NCBI GenBank assembly: GCA_028282885.1
Contig: JANQGX010000081.1
Coordinates: 1 to 64,000, forward strand
Direction of reading: 5' to 3'
DNA: 64,000 bases
Source of the DNA: SAR324 cluster bacterium
GTDB lineage: Bacteria; SAR324; XYD2-FULL-50-16
The position numbers and the translations under genes are program-made. Shown in pieces: positions 52,684 through 61,709 of the stretch; position 1 is the stretch's first letter; the number at the start of each line of letters is the position of its first letter. The notes below the pieces were generated by a model. The model saw only the letters and a program-made list of their open reading frames with translations. It searched no databases and was not told the origin of the DNA.

Positions 52684-53832
52684 TCAATGTCGAATGGATT
52701 GATATTCCGTTTCCCACTGTTTCAGAATGTGATCGATGTTGATCCCTGCAATGCGCTCAACGCCTTTCAGAATTAGTTTAGCGTCATTCAGTCTTCTTGA
52801 GATGGATCGCATGATGCTCTTTTCCTTTTTAAAGCGCTCCATTCCCGGTCGATATCTCTCTTCCAGTTGAACTGTTTTATCGCCTTTCAACAATTTGTCA
52901 GCCAAGTACACCAGGCTGGTTTCATTGATCTGACCTCCAAATCCCACTCCTAGGTCGATATGCTTTTCCACCACACGGGCTGTTGATTCGTAACCCATCT
53001 TCTTTAATGCTCTACCGGCCGCCAAAGCATGATCCGATTCCCCTTTTGCCATGTCATGCAGCATACCGGAGGCAAATATCAGTTCATGATCCAGGCAAAC
53101 TCCGGTGTTTGTTAACGCTTTAGCGATGTTCACCGATAGACTGGCCACCGCCTTCGAATGGTGATAAACCCTTGTGTTTTTTCCCTGTTTGCCCAACAGG
53201 ATTGCTTCAGCTTCCCTTCTGGTCGGTATACGAAATCTCTTTTCCTTGTAAAGTAAAAGTTTATAATCCTCGGGTGTGTCTGCGTCATGTATGATATTCG
53301 GATCGTCAACCTCCAATTGGATTGTTTTATTTTCATATTTCGATAAAACGGATCTCAGACCGCCTTCTCCGCTTTGTTGCGTTATTTTTCTGGTATATTT
53401 GATTGGTATTAAGGGTGGGTGTCCCCGCTTACCCATGAAAACAGGATGAATAATGCAATCCCGATTCCGGTGCCATTTTTCCACCATTTGCCGGATGGTT
53501 GTTCTTTTTATTAACGGAATATCCACCGGCAATACAAAGAAAGCATCGACATCGGCATCGAGTTGTTCAATTCCGGTAACGACCGACGAGAACATACCTT
53601 CCTGATAGTTTCGATTGAACACTGCCTTTGCCCCGGCCTGTTCAACAACCGGGTTCAGTATTTCATTACGATATCCCGTTACAACAGACACTTCTAAATC
53701 TGCTGTCGATCTAAAGAGGTCTATTCCCCTCTCCACAAAGCTTTTGCCTGAGAGTGGTAAAAGAGGTTTGAACTCCCCCATGCGGGAGGAATACCCTGCA
53801 GCCAGGATAATTGCAGCGAGCTTTTCTTTCAT
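52684..53832 (-). CDS. MocA-like cofactor nucleotidyltransferase fused to an HD domain
   Basis: A 382-aa two-domain protein. Residues 1-195 are a MobA/MocA-like nucleotidyltransferase (AAIILAAGYSSRMGEFKPLL, then PVDIPLIKRTTIRQMV and GKRGHPPLI), which transfers CMP or GMP to molybdopterin. Residues about 205-340 are an HD metal phosphohydrolase domain: VYHHSKAVA, MLHDMAKGESDHALAAG, VEKHIDLG. It overlaps xdhC by four bases. CMP-molybdopterin is the form used by xanthine-dehydrogenase-family enzymes such as the one at 43.4-48.6 kb. The HD domain may remove a nucleotide or regulate the step. Confidence 0.85.
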   Translation of the reverse strand: MKEKLAAIILAAGYSSRMGEFKPLLPLSGKSFVERGIDLFRSTADLEVSVVTGYRNEILNPVVEQAGAKAVFNRNYQEGMFSSVVTGIEQLDADVDAFFVLPVDIPLIKRTTIRQMVEKWHRNRDCIIHPVFMGKRGHPPLIPIKYTRKITQQSGEGGLRSVLSKYENKTIQLEVDDPNIIHDADTPEDYKLLLYKEKRFRIPTRREAEAILLGKQGKNTRVYHHSKAVASLSVNIAKALTNTGVCLDHELIFASGMLHDMAKGESDHALAAGRALKKMGYESTARVVEKHIDLGVGFGGQINETSLVYLADKLLKGDKTVQLEERYRPGMERFKKEKSIMRSISRRLNDAKLILKGVERIAGINIDHILKQWETEYQSIRH

Positions 53833-54881
53833 AGGGCCCCGGATGTTGATCTGGTTTTGATGAGTTCGGCCAAAATGCTGATGGCAATTTCTTCAGGTGT
53901 ATCGGCTCCGATAGGTAATCCTATCGGGCAGTGGATTTTCGCCAGGTCATTTTCTGAAAGCCCTTCTTCTTTCAATAATCCGTATATTTTATCTCGCTTT
54001 CGGCGGCTGCCAATCATCCCTATGAAAACAGCTTCAGTTCTCAAGCATTGCTCCAGGACGATTTTATCGTGCAGGTGCCCCCTTGTAACAATCACCAGAT
54101 AGTCATCTTTGCCGATGTTCAAATGAGACAAGCAGTCCGCAAAATTGGATATAAACCGGGTTTCAGTGGGATTTGGAAAACGTTCCGGCGTGAGAAAATC
54201 CTTTCGATCATCGATAACCGCAGTCTGAAAGCCAACCTTAGTCGCGAGACCCGCAATCTGCTTTGAAATGTGACCTGCTCCAAAAACAAATAATCTTATC
54301 GGGACACTTATGGGTTGAATGAAGTATTTGGATTCACTGGCATGGGTCAAGGCTGGATATCGACTGTTGATCATGCTTTCTTTCAATGACTTGTTGGAAA
54401 TGTCGGGCAACGGCGAGTTTCCACCGACAATCCTGCCATCTACCATCAACCACTTTGTCATGGTTTTGTTCCCAGCGCTATCCCGTGATATTTGCGTTAA
54501 CAGGGAACATCTTTTTCGTTCTTCAAGTTGTTTTTTTATTTCCAGGAATATCTCGAGGGTTTCCTGGTCCGGGGCCAAATGCTCCAGCATCACCTCGACG
54601 GTTCCACCGCAGATCATTGTTCCGACAGTTAAATCATCATGTTTTAAATTGAAATTCTGAATGATAACACCGCGAGTTTTAAACAGATCGAGGCCTTTTT
54701 GATGGACGTCCGCTTCCAGCAAACCTCCTCCAATTGAGCCCACAATCGATCCGTCCTGCCTTATAATCATTTGTGTACCGGTGCCACGGGGTGTTGATCC
54801 CCTGCTGTTGATGATCGTCGCCATAACAAGATTCTCACCCCGCTGCAGCAAGCAGACAATTGATTCAGTGAATGATTGCAT
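53829..54881 (-). CDS. XdhC/CoxI-family molybdenum hydroxylase maturation factor
   Basis: A 350-aa protein. The N-terminal XdhC_CoxI domain (NSRGSTPRGTGTQMIIRQDG and GSIGGGLLEADV) is followed by a C-terminal XdhC Rossmann domain with FVFGAGHISKQIAGLA, RGHLHDKIVLEQCL and MIGSRRKRDKI. XdhC binds and helps sulfurate the molybdenum cofactor before insertion into the apoenzyme. It is the first gene of the maturation operon, overlapping the MocA-HD gene by four bases. An ATAGG-N5-CCTAT palindrome about 100 bp upstream is shared with the hydroxylase operon. Confidence 0.9.
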   Translation of the reverse strand: MQSFTESIVCLLQRGENLVMATIINSRGSTPRGTGTQMIIRQDGSIVGSIGGGLLEADVHQKGLDLFKTRGVIIQNFNLKHDDLTVGTMICGGTVEVMLEHLAPDQETLEIFLEIKKQLEERKRCSLLTQISRDSAGNKTMTKWLMVDGRIVGGNSPLPDISNKSLKESMINSRYPALTHASESKYFIQPISVPIRLFVFGAGHISKQIAGLATKVGFQTAVIDDRKDFLTPERFPNPTETRFISNFADCLSHLNIGKDDYLVIVTRGHLHDKIVLEQCLRTEAVFIGMIGSRRKRDKIYGLLKEEGLSENDLAKIHCPIGLPIGADTPEEIAISILAELIKTRSTSGAL

Positions 54882-54979
54882 TATTATTAGCTGGCTTGGT
54901 GTTAATGAGACTGTTGATTTTGTACCTTTGAAATAGCAAAGACTGCCAAGGAACAGAATATGAAAACAGTACTAGTGTA

Positions 54980-55000
54980 TTGATAGGCTATACCTATCAA
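54980..55000. promoter_or_regulatory. TTGATAGG-N5-CCTATCAA palindrome upstream of the maturation operon
   Basis: A perfect 8-bp dyad with a 5-bp spacer lies about 100 bp before xdhC. Its core, ATAGG-N5-CCTAT, equals the site at 48879-48893, and it contains the NarL-type heptamer TACCTAT. Apart from a doubtful short frame at 55428-55631, nothing else is recognised in 54882-55776. Confidence 0.55.
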
Positions 55001-55427
55001 CTCATTACAAACCCGCAAAGAACAGGGCTGCTTTCAATGCCCGGAAAACGCACTATTGTCGCTTCAACTGTGGATCAGTGAAAATGAGGGGACAAGCACT
55101 CTTTAAAGTCTGCTTATTTTCGCGGGATCGAAGCGACGGTTGTGTGTTGACAAGACACTATTCTTATGAAGGCGGAGTTTGTTTTGCGTTTTTCAAAGGT
55201 GTCCAGGCAGATTGACCATATCTTTTGAGCCGGTCGTATGATCGAAAGGGTGAGCCTTGTAATCCACTTTTTGAAAGTCAAGCTTTACTGTGGGGATTGA
55301 CGATGTCAAAGAAAACCGAAAGCTGGTCCGGAGTTCCTTTCGTTAGGAGGCTTGATGTGGCTGTGAAAGACAGATAGGGGCGACTGGATTTTGGTCTGCC
55401 CGGTTCTCATGTCCGGGCGGACTAATC

Positions 55428-55631
55428 CTATAGTTGCTGGTAATTGGCTGAAGGGACAGTATTGTTTTGAATCCTGCCCAGGGCGTTCCGGTAGACCTCG
55501 CTTGGCGTAGTATCTCCAGATGTACAAATCTTTTCACAGTTATACTGCATAACCGATTTAAAAGTGGAATCCACCTTTGAATATCCCAGCACCTGCGCAT
55601 AACCGGTCAAGAGGTCTCCATTCCCTGTCAC
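55428..55631 (-). CDS. possible short secreted-type peptide or gene remnant
   Basis: A 67-aa frame reading ...GYAQVLGYSKVDSTFKSVMQ, YNCEKICTSGDTTPSEVY... is protein-like, with two close cysteines, and stays open upstream to about 55667. No ribosome site or signal peptide marks a start. It could be the end of a decayed exported protein. I do not recognise it. Confidence 0.25.
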   Translation of the reverse strand: MTGNGDLLTGYAQVLGYSKVDSTFKSVMQYNCEKICTSGDTTPSEVYRNALGRIQNNTVPSANYQQL

Positions 55632-55776
55632 ATTGCAACCGAATTTCAGATTTACAGGTATTGATAAGCTCCTTTTATCATGGAGTAACCCTTTGGGTAA
55701 AAATCAACGATTCGGGATGGAAATAAACGGAAACTTATCATACCTGCCATCGAAATAACTCATTTCCAACTTGACC

Positions 55777-56775
55777 CTACTCGGTGTACCAGACCTCGTT
55801 CAGGTTGGACTGGCCTTCACCCCCGATAATCCATAGCTTTTCATCATGGACCAAAAGATTGGGTCGCTGGGGAGTAAAATCGCCCGTGACATCAAGTTGC
55901 TCCCAATCATCCATGCCCGTTGAGCGCCAGACCTCATTGAAGTACTCATTGGTTTCCACGTCCTGACCCCCGACTACAAAAATCTTATCATCGAAAACAA
56001 CAAAATAACCTTTCAGATCCTGACTGACATCGGGACCTTGGGTCCATGTCACACCATCTGTTGAAGACCAGGAATCATACAAAATTGAAGTACCGTCCCA
56101 GCCGCCAACCATCCATAAGGCATCATTCCAGACCAGAGCAGTTGAATGCTCCCTTGCCGGATAATCAGCCGATGCCGTCGCCCGGGTCCAGGTGGTTCCG
56201 TCATTGCTGTACCAGACATCATTCAGGGCGTCACCACTGGCATCTTCACCTCCGTATAGCCAGATGTTACTGTTGTAACCAACGACGTGTTGTCGTTGTC
56301 GGGCTGAAAATGGTGCAGAAGCGACCGAAAGGGTCCAGGTAATTCCGTCACTGGATGACCAAACATCATTCAGCACATCGTATGACGCATCCAATCCGGC
56401 AATCAGCCACATTTTGCTGTCAAGCACAACAAGCGAATGCTGAACCCTGGGAGAGAAGGCGGCGTCATCTGTCGCCTCGGTCCAGGTAGAGCCATCTGTT
56501 GAATACCAAACATCGTTCAGGAGATTGGAACCATCGTAACCACCGACTATCCACATCTTGTTGTCAAAACTGACAAAGGCCGGTGCAGCCCTGGTGCTGA
56601 ATCGCTGTGTCCCTTCCACTTCAGTCCATACTGTACCGGTTGTGTCTGCAGTAGTGTCAGTTCCGCTGGTTGTGGAAATGGTACCCTCATCGGAATCGTT
56701 ACATCCGTGTACGATGAATCCCATCAAGAGCAGTCCGGTTAGTAAAAGCAGTCTTTTTTTCAGCTTCATAATCAT
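55777..56775 (-). CDS. kelch-repeat lipoprotein
   Basis: A 332-aa exported protein. The signal peptide (KKRLLLLTGLLLMGFIVHGC) ends in a good lipobox, followed by a Ser/Thr/Asp linker. The mature part has six kelch-like repeats of about 48 aa, each with a pattern such as NDVWYSTDGSTWTEA, then the hydrophobic strand and KMWIVGGYDGSN (GG doublet). Six repeats are enough for a closed six-bladed beta-propeller. The last repeat ends NLNEVWYTE, which could close the ring against the first. It is probably a surface protein binding sugar or protein. GAGGGGGAA precedes the start. It is a stand-alone gene. Confidence 0.85.
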   Translation of the reverse strand: MIMKLKKRLLLLTGLLLMGFIVHGCNDSDEGTISTTSGTDTTADTTGTVWTEVEGTQRFSTRAAPAFVSFDNKMWIVGGYDGSNLLNDVWYSTDGSTWTEATDDAAFSPRVQHSLVVLDSKMWLIAGLDASYDVLNDVWSSSDGITWTLSVASAPFSARQRQHVVGYNSNIWLYGGEDASGDALNDVWYSNDGTTWTRATASADYPAREHSTALVWNDALWMVGGWDGTSILYDSWSSTDGVTWTQGPDVSQDLKGYFVVFDDKIFVVGGQDVETNEYFNEVWRSTGMDDWEQLDVTGDFTPQRPNLLVHDEKLWIIGGEGQSNLNEVWYTE

Positions 56776-56984
56776 TTCCCCCTCAAATCATTTGTTCCCT
56801 GTTTGTTCCTTTCTTTCCAAACCAAGCTCGGGAAGCATTTTCCCCAGCAGGGCTTCCCTTCCTTGTTCGCATTGAAGATCACAATTTACCTGCAAAAGCC
56901 TTACCGTTGCAAATATCTTCAATAAGTTGATGGAGTTGGAGAAAAGCCTCTTCTTCAAGCTCCGTTTTTTATGGTGGAAATCGA

Positions 56985-57221
56985 CTATTTTGGACGATAT
57001 TTCCGACGTCCAGACAATTTTGGGTAGGAAAATGATCTGATTTGATGGATCCAAATGCAGTCAATCAACTCCACGGCAATGATGTCATTGTCCTGATAGA
57101 AAACCATAATCGGGGTGTTTTCAGCGGTGTTTGCCATGGTATTTACACAGTTCTTCCTGTGGTCCCGAACAGGTGAAGGTAAATCCCGGATCTTGTGATC
57201 TTCTGCAAACTCACTTGTCAA
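56985..57221 (-). CDS. short hypothetical protein downstream of the MFS gene
   Basis: A 78-aa frame from a TTG; an internal ATG at 57137 would give 50 aa. The part ENTPIMVFYQDNDIIAVELI is protein-like, but I recognise no family and the start is weak. It begins 31 bp after the MFS stop on the same strand and may be a small downstream gene or a remnant. The rest of 56776-57252 shows nothing. Confidence 0.3.
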   Translation of the reverse strand: MTSEFAEDHKIRDLPSPVRDHRKNCVNTMANTAENTPIMVFYQDNDIIAVELIDCIWIHQIRSFSYPKLSGRRKYRPK

Positions 57222-57252
57222 TTAGCGAAGTCATTGAGCTGAAGCGGGTGTG

Positions 57253-58536
57253 TTAGTTTTGTTGGGGCGCTTTGGCAATGAAACTCACCAGGCCGCCAAA
57301 TACCAGCAATCCCGAGAAGAGAAAGAAGGGAAGCAGGTAATTTTGTTGAAGGTCGAAGCAGATAGCAGCAAACACAGGTCCAAGGGCATTGGCCATATAC
57401 CGGAACACGCTGCTTAAACCCAGGGCTGTGCCGGAAGAGTATCGTCCGAAAAACTCGACCCAGATTAGTGCCAGAAGGGGCAGAAGTGCACCCCTGATGA
57501 ATCCGTAAATAACGGCAAATCCGAATACCAGCCAAACATTTGTCACAACCCTGAATACCAAGACAAAAATCCCTCCTAAAAGAATCATGGAACAGGCCAG
57601 AAGAATCTTCACGGGAATTTTTTCGGCCAGAAAACCGATTACCAGGGCTCCAAAAGCACTTAGAATCCAGATAACACTGATAACCATTACCGAAATCTCG
57701 GGTGAAAGCCCGTGATCAGTCAGAAAGGGAAAGATGTGAAAATTGGTACCGGCTCCCACAAAAAAAATGACACACGATATAACAATGAGCTGCCAGAAAG
57801 AAACGGTCCTCAGAATCTCTTGTCGACTCCAGGTTTTTTCATCTGCGACGAGCTCTTTTTCAATTCCGGGCTCTGTTGCTTTCGCTGTCTCCTCAACACT
57901 TTCACCGTCCGGCAGAAGGCCTAAATCTTCGGGACGTCTCCTTAAAAATATAATTGAGGGAATGGCGGATATAAAAAAGACGACTAAACCCAGCATGGCC
58001 CAGGCCATCCTCCATCCCACGCCGGTAATCATTATCTGGACAAGTGGCGGTAGCAGTGCCAGCCCGATCCTGCTGCCCAGCTGGGCGATGCCCATGGCCC
58101 GTCCCCGTTTTCTGATAAACCAGTTAGAGACACTAACAGTCACCACCAGGTTGAGAAGACCGGCGGAGATCATCCGTCCGACACCAAAAAACAGGTAGAG
58201 CTGCCAGAGCGAAGATAACCAGGCCAAAGCGACCAGCCCGGCGGCCAGGATAGAGATTCCGAAAAATGCCATCATCCTTGGGCCTTGCCGGTCCAGAACC
58301 GGGCCTATAAAAGGTCCCAGAAATCCACCCGCCAGAGAACCCACGGCAATGGCTCCGGTAATCAGGGAGCGACTCCATCCGAACTCTGCCGCCATGGGAA
58401 TCATAAAAATGGAGAGGATATTCTGAAAAACACCTGCCTGGGTTACGCCCACCAGGAACGCAACAGCAACGATCACCCATCCGTAGTAAATGCCGAATGG
58501 CCCTTTTTTGAAGTTACACCTCTTTTTTGTTGTCAT
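57253..58536 (-). CDS. major facilitator superfamily transporter (OFA/MCT-like)
   Basis: A 427-aa carrier with twelve predicted helices in two halves joined by a charged loop (DLGLLPDGESVEETAKATEP). It opens with FGIYYGWVIVAVAFLVG and has GFLGPFIGPVLDRQGPRMM in the helix 2-3 loop, and IRKRGRAMGIAQLGSRIG, typical of the oxalate/formate and monocarboxylate-type exchangers. A small organic acid is the likely cargo. It follows the alpha/beta hydrolase gene by 22 bp on the same strand, so the two probably form an operon. Confidence 0.88.
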   Translation of the reverse strand: MTTKKRCNFKKGPFGIYYGWVIVAVAFLVGVTQAGVFQNILSIFMIPMAAEFGWSRSLITGAIAVGSLAGGFLGPFIGPVLDRQGPRMMAFFGISILAAGLVALAWLSSLWQLYLFFGVGRMISAGLLNLVVTVSVSNWFIRKRGRAMGIAQLGSRIGLALLPPLVQIMITGVGWRMAWAMLGLVVFFISAIPSIIFLRRRPEDLGLLPDGESVEETAKATEPGIEKELVADEKTWSRQEILRTVSFWQLIVISCVIFFVGAGTNFHIFPFLTDHGLSPEISVMVISVIWILSAFGALVIGFLAEKIPVKILLACSMILLGGIFVLVFRVVTNVWLVFGFAVIYGFIRGALLPLLALIWVEFFGRYSSGTALGLSSVFRYMANALGPVFAAICFDLQQNYLLPFFLFSGLLVFGGLVSFIAKAPQQN

Positions 58537-58558
58537 TTCATCGCCGGGATTTAAATGC

Positions 58559-59155
58559 TCAGGCCAAACCTTTCAGAAAACTGATCAGTTCCCGATGCCA
58601 GATACCCGGTTCGTCCAGGTAGCAGGGATGACCCGCGCCTTTGATCTTGATAAAGATAGAACGTTTAATCTTCTCGTGAAGTAATCGACCGTTATCAATA
58701 TGAGATATCTTATCGTTATCCCCCCACAGAATCAGTGTTGGAGCAGTCACAAGGTGCAGTCGATCCCTGTTTTCCTTAACGCCGACGGCACCGAGCAGAA
58801 CCACTCCACCTAACAAATCCGGTTGATCCAGGCTGAGTTCCAGACTTATTCGCCCGCTCATGGAAGGTCCGACAATTACAGGCTTTTCCAGGTTATGCTG
58901 CAGGATAAAACTCCGGATGACATCCGGTGGAGCGGTATCGCAGGAAGGTGATTCTCCGAATCCGGGCAGGTCCATTGCAAAAACCTTATGCCCTGCTTCG
59001 GCAAGTTTATCAATGGTTCCAAGCTTGTGCCAGGTTTCAGCATTGAATTTCATTCCGTGGAGCAGGATGAGATCTCTCTTTCCGGCATTTCCGACCTCCA
59101 GAAAGCTGACAGTGCATCCCCCGATGCTCTCCCGCTTTTTTGTGATTCTGTCCAT
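58559..59155 (-). CDS. alpha/beta-hydrolase fold protein
   Basis: A 198-aa small hydrolase. The oxyanion-side motif is LILLHGMKFNAETWHKLG. The nucleophile elbow is GPSMSG (Ser near 97; most family members have GxSxGG). The catalytic Asp is in LILWGDNDKIS and His in GAGHPCYLD. Compact length and sequence recall the ABHD14/CIB-type group, which has esterase-like members. It is the first gene of a two-gene operon with the MFS carrier, suggesting that an imported ester is cleaved or that a product is exported. GAGGATC precedes the start. Confidence 0.85.
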   Translation of the reverse strand: MDRITKKRESIGGCTVSFLEVGNAGKRDLILLHGMKFNAETWHKLGTIDKLAEAGHKVFAMDLPGFGESPSCDTAPPDVIRSFILQHNLEKPVIVGPSMSGRISLELSLDQPDLLGGVVLLGAVGVKENRDRLHLVTAPTLILWGDNDKISHIDNGRLLHEKIKRSIFIKIKGAGHPCYLDEPGIWHRELISFLKGLA

Positions 59156-59479
59156 AATTGATCCTCGCTGATTTGATTTCCCTACAACTATGAATCATTT
59201 ACCCTGATTGTGTCAGTTTTTTCGTAGAAGCAAACTGTTCCAGGTAAATGATTAGCACAGTTAATTGGTATGGAAATCCCAAACATTCCTATTGGATTAT
59301 ATCGATTTAAACGACTATTAAACCCATTAATTGCAGATTTATAGACCGATGCTCTAATTCAGCAAGAAGGGAAACGGATTGTCGATCCGGCCAGCGTCCC
59401 TTGTGTTCGCTACCGAAAAGAATCAATCAGATGAATCTCCGTTTATCTTCCAGTTGTTTGATCATTCATATTAGCATAA

Positions 59480-59768
59480 GAAAACCTCGGTTTCCGCTTT
59501 TCCGTAACCGTCAACAACGGCACGGGAATGGCGGATGAAGTCAAGAAGAGGATTTTCGAGCCCTTTTTCAACCACAAAAAGTGTGAAACATGAGACCGGC
59601 CCGGGCCTTTCGGTCTCTTATTTTGTCGTTACCGAAACCCACAAGGGAACAATCAGGGTTGATTCCACCCCGGGTAAAGTACCCGTTTTACTATCTCGCT
59701 GTCGCTCAACCTATCATGATATCTTCAGACTCATAAACCGGACATTTCGGCCCAGCTTCAGCAAGTAG
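59480..59768 (+). pseudogene. histidine kinase C-terminal remnant (HATPase, frameshifted)
   Basis: One frame reads RFSVTVNNGTGMADEVKKRI then FEPFF. Near 59566-59575 the frame shifts and continues STTKSVKHETGPGLSVSYFV, then VTETHKGTIRVDSTPGK. Together these are the N/G1 and G2 boxes of a PAS-type histidine kinase (DNGTGM...IFEPFFTTK...G.GLGLS). A stop lies just upstream at 59477 and the C-terminus degenerates, so this is a relic. The rest of 59156-59940 holds no other recognisable gene. Confidence 0.6.
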
Positions 59769-59940
59769 AGTGTTGCAAATAAGCGAACCACTAAATTTTC
59801 AAAAATATTAATGTAAAAAAGTGTTTGAGTTTCGTGAATTTGTGTATTTTGTTACCACATCGTTGGCGATATTCTAAAAACTCGGGAGTGGTTATCGACA
59901 TTCATGCGGTTCAACATGAAACTGAATTCCAAGGATAACA

Positions 59941-60597
59941 ATGAGTAAAAATGTTTTGATTACCGGCGCCTCGGGCATGGTCGGCGGCTTGGTGCTTGAT
60001 CTGTGTTTGAAACACAGAGAGGTTAAAAGTATCACCAGCCTGGTCAGACATCCCTCCGGGATAAACCACGACAAATTGAATGAGGTCATTGTCGATGATT
60101 TCCTGAAGTTGGATGAAGACGCTCCTTATTTCCGCACCATTGATGTCGTCTACTATTGTATCGGTGTCTATACGGGTGCGGTTGACCGGGATACCTTTCG
60201 CATGATCACCGTGGATTACCCGGAGTACCTGGCAAAGGTGCTGGTAAAGCGACACAGCGAGATTGTTTTCTGTTTCTTGAGCGGTGCCGGTGCGGATCGA
60301 TCCGAAAAGAGCCGGTTCATGTTTGCCAAAGACAAGGGAGTCATTGAAAACAGGCTGTCTGTCATGGCATTCAAGTCATTTCATGCATTTCGCCCCGGTT
60401 ATATCTACCCGGTAACCCCCAGGCAGGAACCGAACTTTACGTATAGGATTTCACGGTGGCTATACCCTATCATTAAACTGCTCGGTTCCAATGCCAGCAT
60501 AAAATCGACCGAATTGGCAGAAGTTATGTTTCAAGCGGGTATCAAAGGCTACAATCTGGAAATTTTTGAAAACAGGGATATTAAATCAAGAGCTTAA
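59941..60597 (+). CDS. NAD(P)-binding atypical short-chain dehydrogenase/epimerase-like protein
   Basis: A 218-aa Rossmann-fold protein. The dinucleotide motif is VLITGASGMVGGLVLDLCL (GxxGxxG). VVYYCIGVYTGAVDRDTF and FCFLSGAGADRSEKSRFMFA resemble YwnB/HTATIP2-like atypical SDR proteins; the catalytic Tyr-x3-Lys is not in its standard form, as in many such proteins. It may be a reductase or a redox sensor. AAGGA lies upstream. Its stop is two bases before the metallophosphoesterase gene, so the two are co-transcribed. Confidence 0.82.
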   Translation: MSKNVLITGASGMVGGLVLDLCLKHREVKSITSLVRHPSGINHDKLNEVIVDDFLKLDEDAPYFRTIDVVYYCIGVYTGAVDRDTFRMITVDYPEYLAKVLVKRHSEIVFCFLSGAGADRSEKSRFMFAKDKGVIENRLSVMAFKSFHAFRPGYIYPVTPRQEPNFTYRISRWLYPIIKLLGSNASIKSTELAEVMFQAGIKGYNLEIFENRDIKSRA

Positions 60598-60599
60598 AC

Positions 60600-61709
60600 A
60601 TGTCATTTGCGACTTATCTCATCTTTACCCTGGTCAACCTGGCTCTATTCATTGCAGCCAATATCTATATTCCCAAAAGACTTTGCGCTCTCCTGGGAAT
60701 TCAGAAAGCAAAACTGCAGATTCTGGGTTTTGTTCTGCTTACCGTCCTGGGAACGGCAGGTATTATGGCCGCCGCCCGGGTAACCAATCCGCTTCTGTTA
60801 AACCTGTTCAAGATCACCATTATCTGGCTGGGAGTGGTCTTTTACCTTTTTTTCCTGTTGCTGGTTTACGAGATTTTGAAATTCTTTGTTGTCGTCGACA
60901 GGAAGCATGCCGGAATCGGAATTATTGTTATCGCCCTTTTAGTGAGTATTTATGGCATCCGGAATGCCAGAAGTTATGAAGTCCATGAGGTTGATATACC
61001 GATGGATGGATTGCTTCATGAAGTGAGGATCTTCCATGTACCGGATATCCATCTTGGTCCTTTTCGTGGAAAAGAGACTTTGCAAAAGATTGTTGGGGAT
61101 ATTGAACGACTCAAACCTGATTTTGTAGCTGTTAATGGCGACCTGGTGGACGGGATGGATGGATTGGATCATGAAATCCTGGGGCTTTTCAAATCGGTAA
61201 GTCCTGATGTCGTATTCACGGGTGGCAATCATGACGAATACGTTAACCTGCAACGGCTGGAGCAGATTCTGGGAGAAAATGGTGTAAAAGTCCTTAACAA
61301 CGAAATTATCAGACGATTTGGCATTCAGCTTGTGGGATTGGCCTATATGAATGCCGACGACAAGGTCTATGATGCCCACGCTTCAAGTCGCACCGAAACA
61401 ATCGCGAGTGTTCTTCCCGAACTTCAAATTGATCCGGATATTCCTTCAATCGCTCTTCACCATAGTCCAGTGGGAATCCGGTATATGAACGAAGCAGGAA
61501 TAGACCTGGTATTGTCCGGTCATACCCATGCCGGTCAGTTTTTTCCGGCGACCCTGATCGCGAGTTTTCAGTTCGAATACTTGAAAGGTCTTTATGAATA
61601 TAAAGATACCCTGGTGTATGTCAGCCAGGGCATAGGAACCTTTGGTCCCCCCATGAGAATCGGTACGGAAGGGGAAGCAACACTCGTCAGGTTGATTCCC
61701 CGTAAATAG
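60600..61709 (+). CDS. membrane-anchored metallophosphoesterase (YkuE-like)
   Basis: A 369-aa protein. Residues 1-125 contain four to five hydrophobic helices. The remainder is a calcineurin-like phosphoesterase with metal motifs in order: PDIHLG (DxH), VNGDLVDG (GD), TGGNHDE (GNHD), HHSP and SGHTHAGQF (GHxH). YkuE-type enzymes act on lipids or lipid-linked phosphates at the membrane; the side of the membrane is uncertain here. It follows the Rossmann-fold gene by two bases, implying a shared process, perhaps in envelope lipid metabolism. Confidence 0.88.
   Translation: MSFATYLIFTLVNLALFIAANIYIPKRLCALLGIQKAKLQILGFVLLTVLGTAGIMAAARVTNPLLLNLFKITIIWLGVVFYLFFLLLVYEILKFFVVVDRKHAGIGIIVIALLVSIYGIRNARSYEVHEVDIPMDGLLHEVRIFHVPDIHLGPFRGKETLQKIVGDIERLKPDFVAVNGDLVDGMDGLDHEILGLFKSVSPDVVFTGGNHDEYVNLQRLEQILGENGVKVLNNEIIRRFGIQLVGLAYMNADDKVYDAHASSRTETIASVLPELQIDPDIPSIALHHSPVGIRYMNEAGIDLVLSGHTHAGQFFPATLIASFQFEYLKGLYEYKDTLVYVSQGIGTFGPPMRIGTEGEATLVRLIPRK

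Noticed and set aside
53909..53928. Palindrome CCGATAGG-TAAT-CCTATCGG
   Set aside because: It resembles the two intergenic operators, but its spacer is 4 bp instead of 5 and it lies inside the xdhC coding region (PIGLPIGA), where it is explained by codons.
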